Below are positions 50,005 to 59,923 of a stretch of 64,000 nt of DNA, piece after piece. The notes under the pieces are model-generated. The model was given only the letters and a program-made list of their open reading frames with translations. It was not told where the DNA came from and did no database searches. Every line of letters begins with the position of its first letter. Positions within the stretch are counted from its first letter, which is position 1. The DNA lies in NCBI GenBank assembly GCA_016742275.1, contig JACVCD010000010.1, positions 124,001 to 188,000 of the forward strand, in the 5' to 3' direction. The DNA is from Gemmatimonadaceae bacterium (lineage in GTDB: Bacteria > Gemmatimonadota > Gemmatimonadetes > Gemmatimonadales > Gemmatimonadaceae). The translations under genes and the position numbers were made by a program.

Positions 50005-50568
50005 TCAGGCAGAGGTTGCGGCGCGTTGCGCTACACGCTCCGCCCGCTCATCGCGCACCAGCTTGACCAGCGTCAGCGCCACCGGGGCCAGCATCAGCGC
50101 ACCGCCCCAGAGGGCGAAATCCGCCACGTTCGCCACCATAGTGGCGTCGGCCGACAACCGGATACCGATGAAATCGGCCACGCCCGGCGGACCAACCAGA
50201 ATGCTGGCCAGATTACCCAGCGCACCACCGGTAACCAGTCCAAGCGCCGAAGCAGCACGCGGGTCTACTGAAGCCATTGGACGCACGACCGTGATGACCA
50301 GCCACAGCGCAAGCACTGTGACGATCACGTTGAGCTGCGCCGTGAACGGCCCAACCGAAACACCACCGGTCACGCCCGTATTCCACACCAGGAAAAGCGA
50401 CAGCCGATCGGTCAGCGACACATAACCATCGGTGCCCAGCAACCGGACCGCCGATTCCTTGGTGGCCAGATCGATCAGCAGTGCCGCGGCTGCCACCATG
50501 GAGAAGCGGCGGGTGACCGGGTCGCGCCAGAAGGCGATCGTGTTGTCTGTCGAGGCGGAGTTTCGCAT
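50005..50568 (-). CDS. LspA-like signal peptidase II family protein, diverged
   Basis: I chose the Met at 50568 (MRNSASTDNT); the frame upstream is not coding-like. There are four membrane helices. Both catalytic aspartates are placed as in LspA: GVADFIGIR and, 18 residues later, NVADFALWGG. The GNLxDR signature is altered to GNLASI, so the Arg of that motif is missing. Function as the lipoprotein signal peptidase is plausible, but the divergence and Ala-rich C-terminus suggest a paralogue. The gap 50653-50889 after it holds no gene. Confidence 0.65.
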   Translation of the reverse strand: MRNSASTDNTIAFWRDPVTRRFSMVAAAALLIDLATKESAVRLLGTDGYVSLTDRLSLFLVWNTGVTGGVSVGPFTAQLNVIVTVLALWLVITVVRPMASVDPRAASALGLVTGGALGNLASILVGPPGVADFIGIRLSADATMVANVADFALWGGALMLAPVALTLVKLVRDERAERVAQRAATSA

Positions 50569-50889
50569 ACGACCGGGAGCTGGAAGGAAGGGCTTGCTGC
50601 TTATACCCCTAATGCACTCCCTGTGCCGTAATGGATTCGCGTAGCGAAGCAAATTCTGTCCCAGACGGTATCACCACAAATCATTACCCAGTAATGCTTT
50701 AGGCTCAAATCCAAAAGCTCGAAACGGTTGAGCCCGTTTGTGCGATAGCGCACCAACACATTCGTGATGCCACGCCTGCCCTACAGGACCGTGGCACCCA
50801 TGCCGCAGTTTTTTGCCCGTGGCGTCGGAACACCACCTGTCAAGCAATCTCGAGAATCATCCAGTGAATCATCTCGAGCGGGACACGGA

Positions 50890-52068
50890 TCAGCCCGGCT
50901 TGTACGGAGAATCGTGGTCGGCGCCCTTGTCGGTCCCGTTGTTCAGCGCCTTCACAAACGACGGGGCCAGCACCTCGACCTGCCAGCGACGGAGTTCGGT
51001 GATGGTCTCGAACTCGTCCACATGCCGCGGCTTCTTGCGCGCTACGGCTTCCATGCGATCACGCGAACAGAGCACGCCAGGATCGAGATCGAGCTCACCC
51101 GCCACACGATCACGCACTGACTTGAGACGCGACACCCGATCATCGAACTCGGGGTCCTTGTCCCAGCGCGCAGACTTGGGGAAACGCGGCAGCTCGCCAT
51201 CGGGCACCGCATTGCCGCGCGCAACAGCAGCCAGTGCTTCCTGCACACGCGTGTCATTCATGCCACGCGGAAAACCCTTGGTGGCAAACAACGCATCACG
51301 TGTTGTCGGCGACGTGCGCGAAAGATCGAGCAGCACTTCATTGCTGGCCACGCGGAACGTGGCGCGATCAAGTTCAGCGGCAATCGCATCGCGCCACTGC
51401 ACCAGTTCGCGGAGACGCGCGAGTTCACGACGCGTCAGATCACGTGCACCCTTGAGACGCAGAAACGCCTGATCGTTGGCGTCGTGTTCCCACCGTGTGC
51501 CTTCCGCGCGCGCAAACTCTTCCTTCGCCCAGTGCCACCGCCCCTTCTTCTCGAGATCACGGCGCAACCGATCACGCAAACCCAGCAAGTGACGCGTGTC
51601 CTGCGCAGCGTAATCGAGCATGTCTGCCGTGAGCGGACGCATGCTCCAGTCGGCGCGCTGATGTTTCTTGTCGAGCTTCACATTGAAGAACTGCTCGAGC
51701 AACGCCGCCAGACCGAATGCACGAATGCCAAGCAACTGCGCCGCCACACGCGTATCGAACAGATTGCGCACCTGCCATCCGTAATCCTGATGCAGCAAAC
51801 GCAGATCGTAATCGGCGTCGTGCAACACGACTTCAACCGACGGATCTTCGATCAGCGCGCCGAGCTTTTGTGGCGTGCCGATGGGCAGTGGATCGATGAC
51901 CGCTTCATGCTGCACGGTGGAGAGCTGCAGCAGATAAATGCGATCGACGAAGCGATGAAAACTGGCACCTTCGGTGTCGAGCGCGAGTGATTGGACTCCA
52001 GTGAGTCCACCGAGAAAGCGGTCGACGCCGTCGGGCGTATCGAGGTAGAGTGGAGCTGGCGCAGGCAT
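50890..52068 (-). CDS. rnd: Ribonuclease D (DEDDy exonuclease plus HRDC)
   Basis: The Met at 52068 precedes PAPLYLDTPDGVDRFL. The exonuclease domain has the four acidic motifs of DEDDy enzymes: LALDTEGASFHRF (D, E), VLHDADYDLRLL (D), and DYAAQDTRHLLGL (Y and D). The C-terminal half is an HRDC-type helical domain (LVQWRDAIAAELDRATFRVASNEVLLDLS) and a second one with a PGVLCSRDRMEAVARKKP-like repeat. It matures the 3' ends of tRNAs. A short C-terminal tail ends in DHDSPYKPG. Divergent to the AI-2E-type gene. Confidence 0.9.
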   Translation of the reverse strand: MPAPAPLYLDTPDGVDRFLGGLTGVQSLALDTEGASFHRFVDRIYLLQLSTVQHEAVIDPLPIGTPQKLGALIEDPSVEVVLHDADYDLRLLHQDYGWQVRNLFDTRVAAQLLGIRAFGLAALLEQFFNVKLDKKHQRADWSMRPLTADMLDYAAQDTRHLLGLRDRLRRDLEKKGRWHWAKEEFARAEGTRWEHDANDQAFLRLKGARDLTRRELARLRELVQWRDAIAAELDRATFRVASNEVLLDLSRTSPTTRDALFATKGFPRGMNDTRVQEALAAVARGNAVPDGELPRFPKSARWDKDPEFDDRVSRLKSVRDRVAGELDLDPGVLCSRDRMEAVARKKPRHVDEFETITELRRWQVEVLAPSFVKALNNGTDKGADHDSPYKPG

Positions 52069-52141
52069 GTGTGACGTAAGGTACACCAGACCCGTGGCAC
52101 TGGGGCACCCGCAATTCTCCTCTCGACGCTACCTTGGTCAC

Positions 52142-53434
52142 ATGTCGCTTCCCGATGAATCTCTGCTCCCGTCCCCCCTGCCCCCAGAGCGGCGCGGGTG
52201 GAGGACGGCCGACATCGTCCGTGCGGCTACGGTGGTGCTGGCCGTCTGGTTCGGTCTCCAGCTCGTCTGGCAGGTCCGTTCACTCGTTATCCTGGTCTTC
52301 CTGGCCACGCTCTTCGGCTTGGCTGTGGCGCGCGGCGTGGACTACCTCGAGCGCTATCGCATCCGGCGCGGCATCGGCTCGGCGCTGATCGTCCTCGTGA
52401 CGCTCGGCTCGATCTTCGGCATGCTGTCGCTGACAGCGCCGACCCTGATTGAGCAGAGCAAGCAGCTGCAACAGGAATTCCCGGCCGCCGTCGACAAGCT
52501 GCAAACCTGGATCGACAGCCGGCGCGGTGGGTTGGTCGGTGCCATCATCGAACAGGCCAGTGGCCCGCCAATTCATGCGGCCGATAGTGCTGCCCCGGCA
52601 GCAGCCGGCGCACCTGGCGCGGCACCCGCTGCCGGTAGCGCAGCAGGCGCCGCCCGCACCGCACCGCAGACCACCGTGGTCGTGGAGCGCGAAGAAACAC
52701 CCACCGAACGCCTCAAGCGACGGCTCGGCGAGGGTGTGGGCAGTGCGTCCAAGTATCTCTTCTCGTTCGTCTCCAATACGCTCGCCGCGCTCACGGCATT
52801 TGTGCTGCTGGTGTTTCTCGCCATGTACATCGGGGCCGAGCCCAAGGTGTATCGCGAGTGGTTGATTGCCGTGGTACCGGCACCGTCGCGCGCCTATGTG
52901 CGCGATGTCCTGGCGCAGGTGTCGACCGTCCTTCGCAAATGGCTGGTCACGCAGCTCATTGCGATGGTGGTGATCGGTGTGGTGAGCATGATCGTGCTGC
53001 TCGTGCTCGACGTGAAGGCGGCATTTGCCCTCGCATTCATTGCGGGCCTGCTGGAGTTCATTCCCACCGTCGGCCCCATTCTGAGTGCCATCCCGGCCAT
53101 TCTGATGGGCTTCGTGGACTCGCCCGAGAAGGCGTTGTTCGTGATGATCGCCTACTGGGGCATTCAGTTCATCGAGAACAACTTGCTCATCCCGTTCCTG
53201 ATGCGCGGCGAGATGGATCTGCCGCCTGCCATCACGATTGTGGCGCAGACGTTGATGACGCTGGTGTTTGGTTTCCTTGGTCTGATGGTGGCAGTGCCCC
53301 TCACAGCAGCGGTGCTGGTGCCGCTGCGTATGCGCGCTGAACGCGAACGTCTCGCTGAACGGGCCATTATTCGCTCTGAAGCGGGTCATCGACAGGAGGC
53401 TGGCACGGCCGCGGAGGAGTTCGGAACGCTATGA
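52142..53434 (+). CDS. AI-2E/PurR-type (AI-2E family) membrane transporter
   Basis: From the Met at 52142 the protein has eight membrane segments. AI-2E family features are LVWQVRSLVILVFLATLFGLAVARGVDYLERY near the start and LEFIPTVGPILSAIPAILMGFVDSPEKALF. A periplasmic loop contains an Ala/Pro-rich insert (PAAAGAPGAAPAAGSAAG) of about 30 residues, unusual for the family. Members export small molecules or act as Na+/H+ antiporters; AI-2 export is known only for some. The 3' end overlaps the next gene by 4 bp. Confidence 0.85.
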   Translation: MSLPDESLLPSPLPPERRGWRTADIVRAATVVLAVWFGLQLVWQVRSLVILVFLATLFGLAVARGVDYLERYRIRRGIGSALIVLVTLGSIFGMLSLTAPTLIEQSKQLQQEFPAAVDKLQTWIDSRRGGLVGAIIEQASGPPIHAADSAAPAAAGAPGAAPAAGSAAGAARTAPQTTVVVEREETPTERLKRRLGEGVGSASKYLFSFVSNTLAALTAFVLLVFLAMYIGAEPKVYREWLIAVVPAPSRAYVRDVLAQVSTVLRKWLVTQLIAMVVIGVVSMIVLLVLDVKAAFALAFIAGLLEFIPTVGPILSAIPAILMGFVDSPEKALFVMIAYWGIQFIENNLLIPFLMRGEMDLPPAITIVAQTLMTLVFGFLGLMVAVPLTAAVLVPLRMRAERERLAERAIIRSEAGHRQEAGTAAEEFGTL

Positions 53435-54228
53435 TCGCTCAGTTGCCCGGTTTTCAGATGGGGTACGACGAAAGCGGCGAAGGGCTGCCCGTCGTCTTTC
53501 TGCATGGATTTCCGCACGACCGCACGCTGTGGGCCGCCCAGCGTCTCGCGCTGGCGCCGCATGCCCGATGCATCGTGCCCGATCTGCGCGGCTTTGGTCA
53601 TTCGTCCACACATGGTCCATTCTCGATGGACCAGTACGCGGATGACGTGGTGATGCTGCTGGATTTTCTGCAGATCGAGAGTGCAGTGATCTGTGGTTTG
53701 TCGATGGGCGGCTATGTGGCCATGGCGCTCTGGCGTCGTCACCCGGACCGCGTGCGCGCATTCGTTTTCTGCGACACCAAGGCCGGTGCCGATAGCGAAG
53801 AAGCGCGCGGCCGTCGCGATGAACTCGCGGCACTGGTCAAGCGAGAGGGTGCGCGGGCCATTGCCGACGCGCAGATCACGGGCATGGTGGGTTCGGCCAC
53901 CCGTGAGCGGCGACCTGAGGTGGTAGCCGGCATGCAGGCCATGATGGGACGGCAGCCGGTAGCGGGCATTGTGGGTGCCTTGCAGGCGTTGCGTGACCGT
54001 CCGGACTCACGCGATACGCTCCGGACGATTAGCGTTCCCGTGCTGGTGGTGGTCGGGGAGGACGATGTCCTCACGCCGATCAAGGAAGCGCGGGCGATCG
54101 CCGAGGCCGTGCCCTCGGTGGCGCGTGTGCGCCTCGAGATCATCGCCGGTGCGGGTCACGTCCCCTGCCTCGAACGACCCGCTGCAACCACGCACGCCAT
54201 CTCCGACTTCCTCTCAACGCTGGCATGA
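53431..54228 (+). CDS. Alpha/beta hydrolase
   Basis: The core has VVFLHGFPHDRTLWAAQ (oxyanion region), VPDLRGFGHSS, the elbow VICGLSMGGYVAM, the Asp in VVVGEDDVLTPI and the His in GAGHVPCLERP, so the triad is complete. The cap region includes ITGMVGSATRERRPEVVAGM. It resembles 3-oxoadipate enol-lactonase (PcaD-like) and esterase families; the substrate is not determined. It overlaps both neighbours by 4 bp, so it is part of a three-gene operon with the transporter and the methyltransferase-like gene. Confidence 0.85.
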   Translation: MIAQLPGFQMGYDESGEGLPVVFLHGFPHDRTLWAAQRLALAPHARCIVPDLRGFGHSSTHGPFSMDQYADDVVMLLDFLQIESAVICGLSMGGYVAMALWRRHPDRVRAFVFCDTKAGADSEEARGRRDELAALVKREGARAIADAQITGMVGSATRERRPEVVAGMQAMMGRQPVAGIVGALQALRDRPDSRDTLRTISVPVLVVVGEDDVLTPIKEARAIAEAVPSVARVRLEIIAGAGHVPCLERPAATTHAISDFLSTLA

Positions 54229-54842
54229 CCACCAACGCCGCTGCTCCTGTCATTTCCGATGCCGAGCGGTCTACCGCTGCACGTATCGGACAAGTGCTGT
54301 TCAAAAACCGTGGTTGGTTGCCGGTACCGTTTCTCGCGGTGCCGCTACTCGTACCCGGTGAGCAGTCGGTGGCATCGTGGAGTGTGGGACTTGGACTGGT
54401 GGCGATTGGCGAAATGGTTCGCACGGCCGGTGTCGCCGCTGCAGGCACGGTGACACGTCGTCGTTCACGCGATGTGCAGCGTCTCGTGACATACGGTGCG
54501 TTTGCGTGGTGCCGTAATCCGCTCTACGTCGGAAACTTCCTGGCGTGGATGGGCTTCACGGTGGTGAGCGGCGTGTACTGGTTCCTGCCCGTGGCCATCG
54601 CGATTTTCGCGATCGAATACACACTGATCGTGCGATACGAAGAAGGTGTGCTGGAGTCGATCTTCGGTCAGGAGTATCTCGACTACAAGAAGCGCACACC
54701 GCGCTGGTTTGGTCGTCCGCCCGCTGGGTCGGTGAGTGGTCCGCACGACTGGGCAGAGGCGATGTGGAGTGAGCGGTCGACGATTCTGCAGTACATCGCG
54801 CTGGTGGCGGCATTCATGCTGAAGGCGCGGTTTGTGGATTGA
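54225..54842 (+). CDS. ICMT/PEMT-type membrane methyltransferase-like protein
   Basis: The 205-residue protein has four membrane helices and the C-terminal isoprenylcysteine carboxyl methyltransferase signature: LVTYGAFAWCRNPLYVGNFLAWMGF, ALIEYTLIVRYEEGVLESIFGQEYLDYKKRTPRW. The NPLY and EExxL-x3-FGxEYxxYxxRTPRW motifs are the SAM-binding and product-binding ones. Bacterial members methylate lipids or small molecules; the substrate is unknown. It starts within the hydrolase stop (ATGA). Confidence 0.85.
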   Translation: MTTNAAAPVISDAERSTAARIGQVLFKNRGWLPVPFLAVPLLVPGEQSVASWSVGLGLVAIGEMVRTAGVAAAGTVTRRRSRDVQRLVTYGAFAWCRNPLYVGNFLAWMGFTVVSGVYWFLPVAIAIFAIEYTLIVRYEEGVLESIFGQEYLDYKKRTPRWFGRPPAGSVSGPHDWAEAMWSERSTILQYIALVAAFMLKARFVD

Positions 54843-54877
54843 TCTTCTGCTGAGAGGCGGGAGATGAGATGAAAAGC

Positions 54878-54908
54878 AAAACGGCGACCAGTGATGGTCG
54901 CCGTTTTT
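54878..54908 (+). terminator. Rho-independent terminator
   Basis: AACGGCGACC, an AGTGAT loop and GGTCGCCGTT form a perfect stem followed by T's, with A's on the left. It lies 36 bp after the methyltransferase-like gene and could also serve the opposite ferredoxin gene. Confidence 0.9.
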
Positions 54909-54956
54909 ACAACAACAGCTCTGAGCTTTGAGTAAAAGTTCAGAGTTTTGAGTTGG

Positions 54957-55220
54957 TCAGCGCGTCGGACGACCCGGCGGATTGGAGCTCTCGAACACGT
55001 CCTTGTTCTTGCCGATGAAGCTCTTGAGCTGCACGGGCACGTCTTCTTCGGGGAAGATGGCCGTCACTGGGCACTCAGGCTCGCAGGCGCCACAGTCGAT
55101 GCACTCGTCGGGGTGGATATACAGCTGATCCTCACCCTCGTAAATGCAGTCGACGGGGCAGACGTCGACGCACGACTTGTCCTTGACGGAGATGCAGGCT
55201 TCGGTAATGACGTAGGGCAT
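54957..55220 (-). CDS. fdxA: 7Fe ferredoxin (3Fe-4S/4Fe-4S), FdxA-like
   Basis: The 87-residue protein begins [27 protein letters not shown] and has [19 protein letters not shown]. The first cluster region (C-x7-C-x3-C type, with the second Cys set giving a 3Fe-4S site) and the classical CxxCxxCxxxCP motif fit ferredoxins of the FdxA/7Fe type. It carries electrons in the cytosol. The following basic end is unremarkable. Its start is 138 bp from the YhbY gene, on the same strand. Confidence 0.9.
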   Translation of the reverse strand: MPYVITEACISVKDKSCVDVCPVDCIYEGEDQLYIHPDECIDCGACEPECPVTAIFPEEDVPVQLKSFIGKNKDVFESSNPPGRPTR

Positions 55221-55358
55221 GGGAGCGAATCTCGGGTCAGACGGGACCGGAGCAGAGATGGGCCCGGTTCAGTTTCGGAAGATACTGAGCCAGCAACGCG
55301 CGACAAGCGGTAAAGGTTGCAGCGTGTGGACGATGCCGCGTGTGCACGCGCAACCGCT

Positions 55359-55700
55359 TCAGCGACGCCAAGGGGGGAGATCCCCCTTCTTGAGCTCAGG
55401 ATTGTGGCGATACAGGGTGAAGGTTCGGCCGATGACCTGAATCACTTCAGCGCCCATTTTCTCCGCCACATCATTGGCGGCTTCCTTGGCCGACAGCTCG
55501 CCAGCCTTGGCCACCTGCAGCTTCACCAGTTCGCGCGTGCGCAGCACGTCGTCGAGGCTGCCCAGCAGCGCGTCGGTGAGGCCCGCGTGGCCGATATGCA
55601 CCTTGACGTCCAGATGATGTGCTTCAGAGCGCAGCTCCGCGCGCTCCTTTCCCGTCATGCTCATGAATGCCTCGTGAAGGCCTGCTGTCCTGCCAGCCAA
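55359..55700 (-). CDS. yhbY: YhbY-type CRM-domain RNA-binding protein
   Basis: The core (MTGKERAELRSEAHHLDVKVHIGHAG) and the end (MGAEVIQVIGRTFTLYRHNPE) are the CRM (chloroplast RNA splicing and ribosome maturation) fold. The G-x-x-G-loop region is IGHAGLTDALLGSLDDVL. YhbY binds pre-50S ribosomal subunits. The Met at residue 13 (55664) is a likely alternative start. It ends with a short basic tail (PPWRR). Confidence 0.85.
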   Translation of the reverse strand: MAGRTAGLHEAFMSMTGKERAELRSEAHHLDVKVHIGHAGLTDALLGSLDDVLRTRELVKLQVAKAGELSAKEAANDVAEKMGAEVIQVIGRTFTLYRHNPELKKGDLPPWRR

Positions 55701-55727
55701 TGTCTCCGGCCTTTGGAGCCGGAATTA

Positions 55728-56357
55728 TTAGGGGCGGTTGCCGTCGGCCGCAAAATACGTGAACGGGTTGATGGGAGATCCATCCCACCAGGCGCGACCA
55801 GCTCCCCGTTTCATGACCTGAAAATGCAGGTGCGGGGTGTTCTTTGGCGCGTTGCCCGTGGTTCCAACGTAGCCAATCACGGATCCCTTGGCGACTCGGT
55901 CCCCAACGGCGAGCCCGCGGCGATAGCGCTCAAGGTGGGCGTAGTAGTAGACGAAACGGCCGTCAGCGTCGTGGGCATAGATGAAAATGCCGCCCACACT
56001 GCCCTCACCGAGCCGCCCGATGACCTGATCGGACGGAGCCAGGATTGCCGTCCCCTGAGGTGCCAGAATGTCGAGCGCGCCGTGAATGCGCCCCGTGGCC
56101 CGGCCGGCCGTGTAGTTATCCCGCAGCTGGGCACGGGTGACGCCCTCGACCGGCACCATGAGCTGACGGGTCCAGAGCTCGCTCAGGTCTTCGTCGCTGA
56201 TGGCCGAATCGCGGGGACCGGCATGACTCGGTGTTGCCGGCAGGACCGGCTTTGGGGCGCGCTCAGCTGTTTCAGACGGCGCGGGAGCGGGTGTGGGGAT
56301 GGCGTTCGGTCTTGGTCCACCACCACATGCTGCGGTAAGTACTACGACAGCAACCAA
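55728..56357 (-). CDS. M23-family peptidase-like lipoprotein
   Basis: A TTG start, 18 bp after the stop of the upstream gene, gives VAVVVLTAAC, a lipobox. A Pro/Ala linker leads to an M23 (LytM-like) domain: GRIHGALDILAPQGTAILAP (H and D zinc ligands), FVYYYAHLERY, and the catalytic HLHFQVM. These enzymes cut peptidoglycan cross-links. All zinc ligands seem present, so it is probably active. The upstream gene in the same direction has an N-terminal membrane helix. Confidence 0.88.
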   Translation of the reverse strand: MVAVVVLTAACGGGPRPNAIPTPAPAPSETAERAPKPVLPATPSHAGPRDSAISDEDLSELWTRQLMVPVEGVTRAQLRDNYTAGRATGRIHGALDILAPQGTAILAPSDQVIGRLGEGSVGGIFIYAHDADGRFVYYYAHLERYRRGLAVGDRVAKGSVIGYVGTTGNAPKNTPHLHFQVMKRGAGRAWWDGSPINPFTYFAADGNRP

Positions 56358-56375
56358 CCAGTACGAGCGCAGCGC

Positions 56376-56789
56376 TCAGCCCTTCACAACTTCGGGGCGA
56401 AAATAGGGCTCGAGATACTGGAGGAGATCTTCCACGGTCCGCACTCGCGTCTTGAGTTCGTCCAACTCGTTGGCGCGCGGCAAACGTGCCCCGGCCCGGT
56501 CGGCGATAACCAATACCGCGTCTTCGAGATCAAGATCCGCGAGACCGTACACCCGATCCAGATCATCCTGCGGATTCACGATGTAATGCGGCTCGACAGC
56601 CCCATGCTGTTCAGCCAGATACATGTAGACCTGGGAAATCAGAATCTCGGGATACCGGCCACCAAAACTGTCGCGGAAACGGGAAAGCCCGTCGCGCTCA
56701 ATAGACGCCTTGGTCAAACGCCGAGCCCGGATCAGTGCAAACAGACCAATCAGCAGTACGCCAATTGCGATGGTGACGGTCAGTGACAC
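56376..56789 (-). CDS. Hypothetical membrane-anchored protein
   Basis: The first 25 residues form a membrane helix (TVTIAIGVLLIGLFALI). A cytosolic or periplasmic part of about 110 residues follows (FRDSFGGRYPEILISQVYMYLAEQHG, ending in YLEPYFRPEVVKG). The middle (DDLDRVYGLADLDLEDAVLVIADRAG) has an acidic helical look. No family is recognised. It is the first gene of an operon with the M23 peptidase and is divergent from the SUF operon; its promoter would lie in 56790-56907. Confidence 0.55.
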   Translation of the reverse strand: MSLTVTIAIGVLLIGLFALIRARRLTKASIERDGLSRFRDSFGGRYPEILISQVYMYLAEQHGAVEPHYIVNPQDDLDRVYGLADLDLEDAVLVIADRAGARLPRANELDELKTRVRTVEDLLQYLEPYFRPEVVKG

Positions 56790-56907
56790 TGGTGGGGCTT
56801 CCTCGGCGGCAAGAGACGAATTGGCAAGTGGAGCGGCAGCAATATGCAGGCTGCACAGCGGAAGCGAAATGTAGGGACGGATGAACGGGAATTCGTCAAC
56901 GGTTTCG

Positions 56908-56937
56908 TTGACCTATTGGTCAAAACCGAATTATAAT
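56908..56937 (+). promoter_or_regulatory. SUF promoter with SufR operator palindrome
   Basis: TTGACC (56908-56913) and TATAAT (56932-56937), 18 bp apart, form a strong promoter. TTGACC-TATT-GGTCAA (56908-56923) is a perfect 6-4-6 palindrome on its -35 box. Transcription would begin at about 56944, the start codon of sufR, so the mRNA would be leaderless or nearly so. Confidence 0.75.
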
Positions 56938-56943
56938 GTCGTG

Positions 56944-57606
56944 ATGGATGATGTCGTTGGAGCACTGGGGGGATTCCGCGGAGTCCGGGCTGACCTGTTG
57001 GTTGCGCTACGCAAGGCGCAACCGCTGACGGCTGGTGAGCTGGGATCACAGTTTGGACTGACCGCCAATGCACTGCGTCGCCATTTGAAGGCCCTCGAAG
57101 AAGACGGGCTGGTGCGGTATCGTCGCATGGTGCGTGGTGTGGGCGCCCCGGTTTTTGCCTATTCGCTCACGGCAGCCGGCGAGGCGTTGTTCCCTCGCAG
57201 TTATGTGCAGGTGTTGGCGACTGCTTTGGATGCGCTGCGGGCCCAGACGGGCGATCGCGCGGTGGAAGCGGTGTTGGAGGCCGATTGGCAGCGGTTGGCT
57301 GATGAAGCCGGGCCGGTGCTGGAGGCCCTGCCCCTCGAGGAGCGGGTGCCATTGGTGGCGGAGTTGCTGACGGCCAAGGGCTACATGGCCGAAGTGGATC
57401 CTGCCTCGCTCACGCTGCGCATTTACAACTGTGCGCTGCGCGAGATTGCCGACCGGTTTCCGGAGGCATGTGCGGTGGAAGCGAAGTTCGTGGAGCGACT
57501 GCTTGGTGTTCAGGTCGAGCGTTTGGCGCATCGACTTGGCGGCTGCGGGCGCTGTGAATACCGGATGTCAGGTCACCTATCGTCGGTGCAACAGGAGCAG
57601 GCATGA
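56944..57606 (+). CDS. sufR: SufR-type Fe-S-responsive repressor
   Basis: The ATG at 56944 (alternatively GTG at 56941) precedes a winged-helix (DeoR/ArsR-like) domain: [44 protein letters not shown]. The C-terminal part has Cys in IYNCALREI and GGCGRCEYR, which match the Fe-S ligands of SufR. Cluster-loaded SufR represses suf genes. It is the first gene of the operon, and its stop overlaps sufB by ATGA. Confidence 0.9.
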   Translation: MDDVVGALGGFRGVRADLLVALRKAQPLTAGELGSQFGLTANALRRHLKALEEDGLVRYRRMVRGVGAPVFAYSLTAAGEALFPRSYVQVLATALDALRAQTGDRAVEAVLEADWQRLADEAGPVLEALPLEERVPLVAELLTAKGYMAEVDPASLTLRIYNCALREIADRFPEACAVEAKFVERLLGVQVERLAHRLGGCGRCEYRMSGHLSSVQQEQA

Positions 57607-59036
57607 GTTCGACCATCGAGACGCTGGTCAATCGCGAGTATCAATACGGGTTCACAACGGACATCGAAGCGGAGACGCTTCCGCCGGGTCTGACCGAAGA
57701 CACGGTGCGCTTCATTTCGGCCAAGAAGAACGAGCCGGAGTGGTTGCTGGAGTGGCGTCTCAAGGCGTTTCGTCGCTGGCAGACGATGACGGAACCGCAT
57801 TGGGCGAACCTGCACTATCCGCCCATCAACTATCAGGCGGCGTCGTACTACAGCGCGCCCAAGACGGTGAAGCCGCTTGGTTCGCTCGACGAAGTCGATC
57901 CCAAGTTGCTCGAGACGTACAACAAGCTTGGCATCTCACTCAACGAGCAGAAGCGTCTGTCCGGCGTAGCCGTTGATGCCGTGTTCGACTCGGTGTCGGT
58001 TGGCACGACCTACAAGGAAGAACTGGCCAAGCACGGCATCGTGTTCATGTCGTTCGGCGAAGCGGTGCGTGAACACCCGGAGCTCGTGAAGAAGTATCTG
58101 GGCTCGGTGGTGCCGTACAGCGACAACTTCTTTGCAGCGCTCAACAGCGCGGTGTTCTCTGACGGCTCGTTCTGCTACATCCCGAAGGGTGTGCGTTGCC
58201 CGATGGAGCTGTCCACGTACTTCCGCATCAATGCGGCGGAAACGGGTCAGTTCGAGCGTACGCTCATCGTGGCTGACGAAGGCTCGTATGTGAGCTATCT
58301 GGAAGGTTGCACCGCGCCCAAGCGCGACACCAACCAGTTGCATGCGGCCGTCGTGGAAATCGTGGCGCTCGACAATGCCACGGTGAAGTACAGCACCGTG
58401 CAGAACTGGTATGCGGGCGACGAGAATGGCGTGGGCGGCATTTACAACTTCGTCACCAAGCGTGGCAAGGCGATGACCAACGCCAAGATTTCGTGGACGC
58501 AGGTGGAAACCGGTTCGGCGATCACGTGGAAGTATCCGTCAGTGATTCTGCAGGGCGACAACGCCGTGGGTGAGTTCTACTCGGTGGCAGTGGCCAGCAA
58601 GATGCAGCAGGCGGACACGGGCACGAAGATGATTCACATCGGTCGCAACACGAAGTCGACGATCGTGTCCAAGGGCATCAGCGCCATGAAGGGGCAGAAC
58701 AGCTACCGCGGCAAGGTGCAGATCCTGCCCAAGGCCGAGGGCGCACGCAACTACACGCAGTGCGACTCGATGCTGGTGGGCAATGCCTGTGGTGCGCACA
58801 CGTTCCCGTACGTCGAAGTCGGCAACAACAGCGCAACACTCGAGCACGAAGCCTCGACGTCGAAGATCGGTGAAGACCAGATCTTCTATCTCAAGGCGCG
58901 TGGGCTGGATGCCGAGCAGGCCGTGAGCATGATCGTGAGTGGCTTCTGCAAGGAAGTATTCAAGGAGCTGCCGATGGAGTTTGCGCTTGAAGCGCAGCAG
59001 CTGCTTGGTATCACGCTTGAAGGTTCGGTTGGTTGA
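57603..59036 (+). CDS. sufB: SufB, Fe-S scaffold subunit
   Basis: The 477-residue protein aligns over its full length with Suf[75 protein letters not shown], and the C-terminal [22 protein letters not shown]. SufB forms the SufBCD complex on which clusters are built, with Cys and a catalytic Glu near the end ([16 protein letters not shown]). Length is typical. Confidence 0.97.
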   Translation: MSSTIETLVNREYQYGFTTDIEAETLPPGLTEDTVRFISAKKNEPEWLLEWRLKAFRRWQTMTEPHWANLHYPPINYQAASYYSAPKTVKPLGSLDEVDPKLLETYNKLGISLNEQKRLSGVAVDAVFDSVSVGTTYKEELAKHGIVFMSFGEAVREHPELVKKYLGSVVPYSDNFFAALNSAVFSDGSFCYIPKGVRCPMELSTYFRINAAETGQFERTLIVADEGSYVSYLEGCTAPKRDTNQLHAAVVEIVALDNATVKYSTVQNWYAGDENGVGGIYNFVTKRGKAMTNAKISWTQVETGSAITWKYPSVILQGDNAVGEFYSVAVASKMQQADTGTKMIHIGRNTKSTIVSKGISAMKGQNSYRGKVQILPKAEGARNYTQCDSMLVGNACGAHTFPYVEVGNNSATLEHEASTSKIGEDQIFYLKARGLDAEQAVSMIVSGFCKEVFKELPMEFALEAQQLLGITLEGSVG

Positions 59037-59048
59037 ACAACAGTTGTG

Positions 59049-59118
59049 AGTGTTGAGTACTCAGTTTCGAGTTGGAGTTTGACTTGAACTCGAAACTGAA
59101 CACTCGAAACTCAACACT
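59049..59118. repeat. Large intergenic hairpin between sufB and sufC
   Basis: AGTGTTGAGT pairs with ACTCAACACT over 10 bp (59049-59058 / 59109-59118). The inner CAGTTTCGAGTT pairs with AACTCGAAACTG over 12 bp (59062-59073 / 59087-59098). The elements share the GAGTT/AACTC word with the hairpin at 62051-62099. It may tune downstream translation or mRNA ends. Confidence 0.7.
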
Positions 59119-59173
59119 GCTGTTCCATGCGTCGCACTCGTTTCGTTCACACAATTCTCTACCGTTTCCACAT

Positions 59174-59919
<746 letters not shown>

Positions 59920-59923
<4 letters not shown>

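Noticed and set aside
52280-53389. Minus-strand frame of 369 codons
   Set aside because: It is antisense to the AI-2E-family gene and is rich in His/Gln/Arg, typical of a mirror frame.
55317-56786. Plus-strand frame of 489 codons
   Set aside because: It is antisense to YhbY, the M23 peptidase and the neighbour gene, which have clear motifs.
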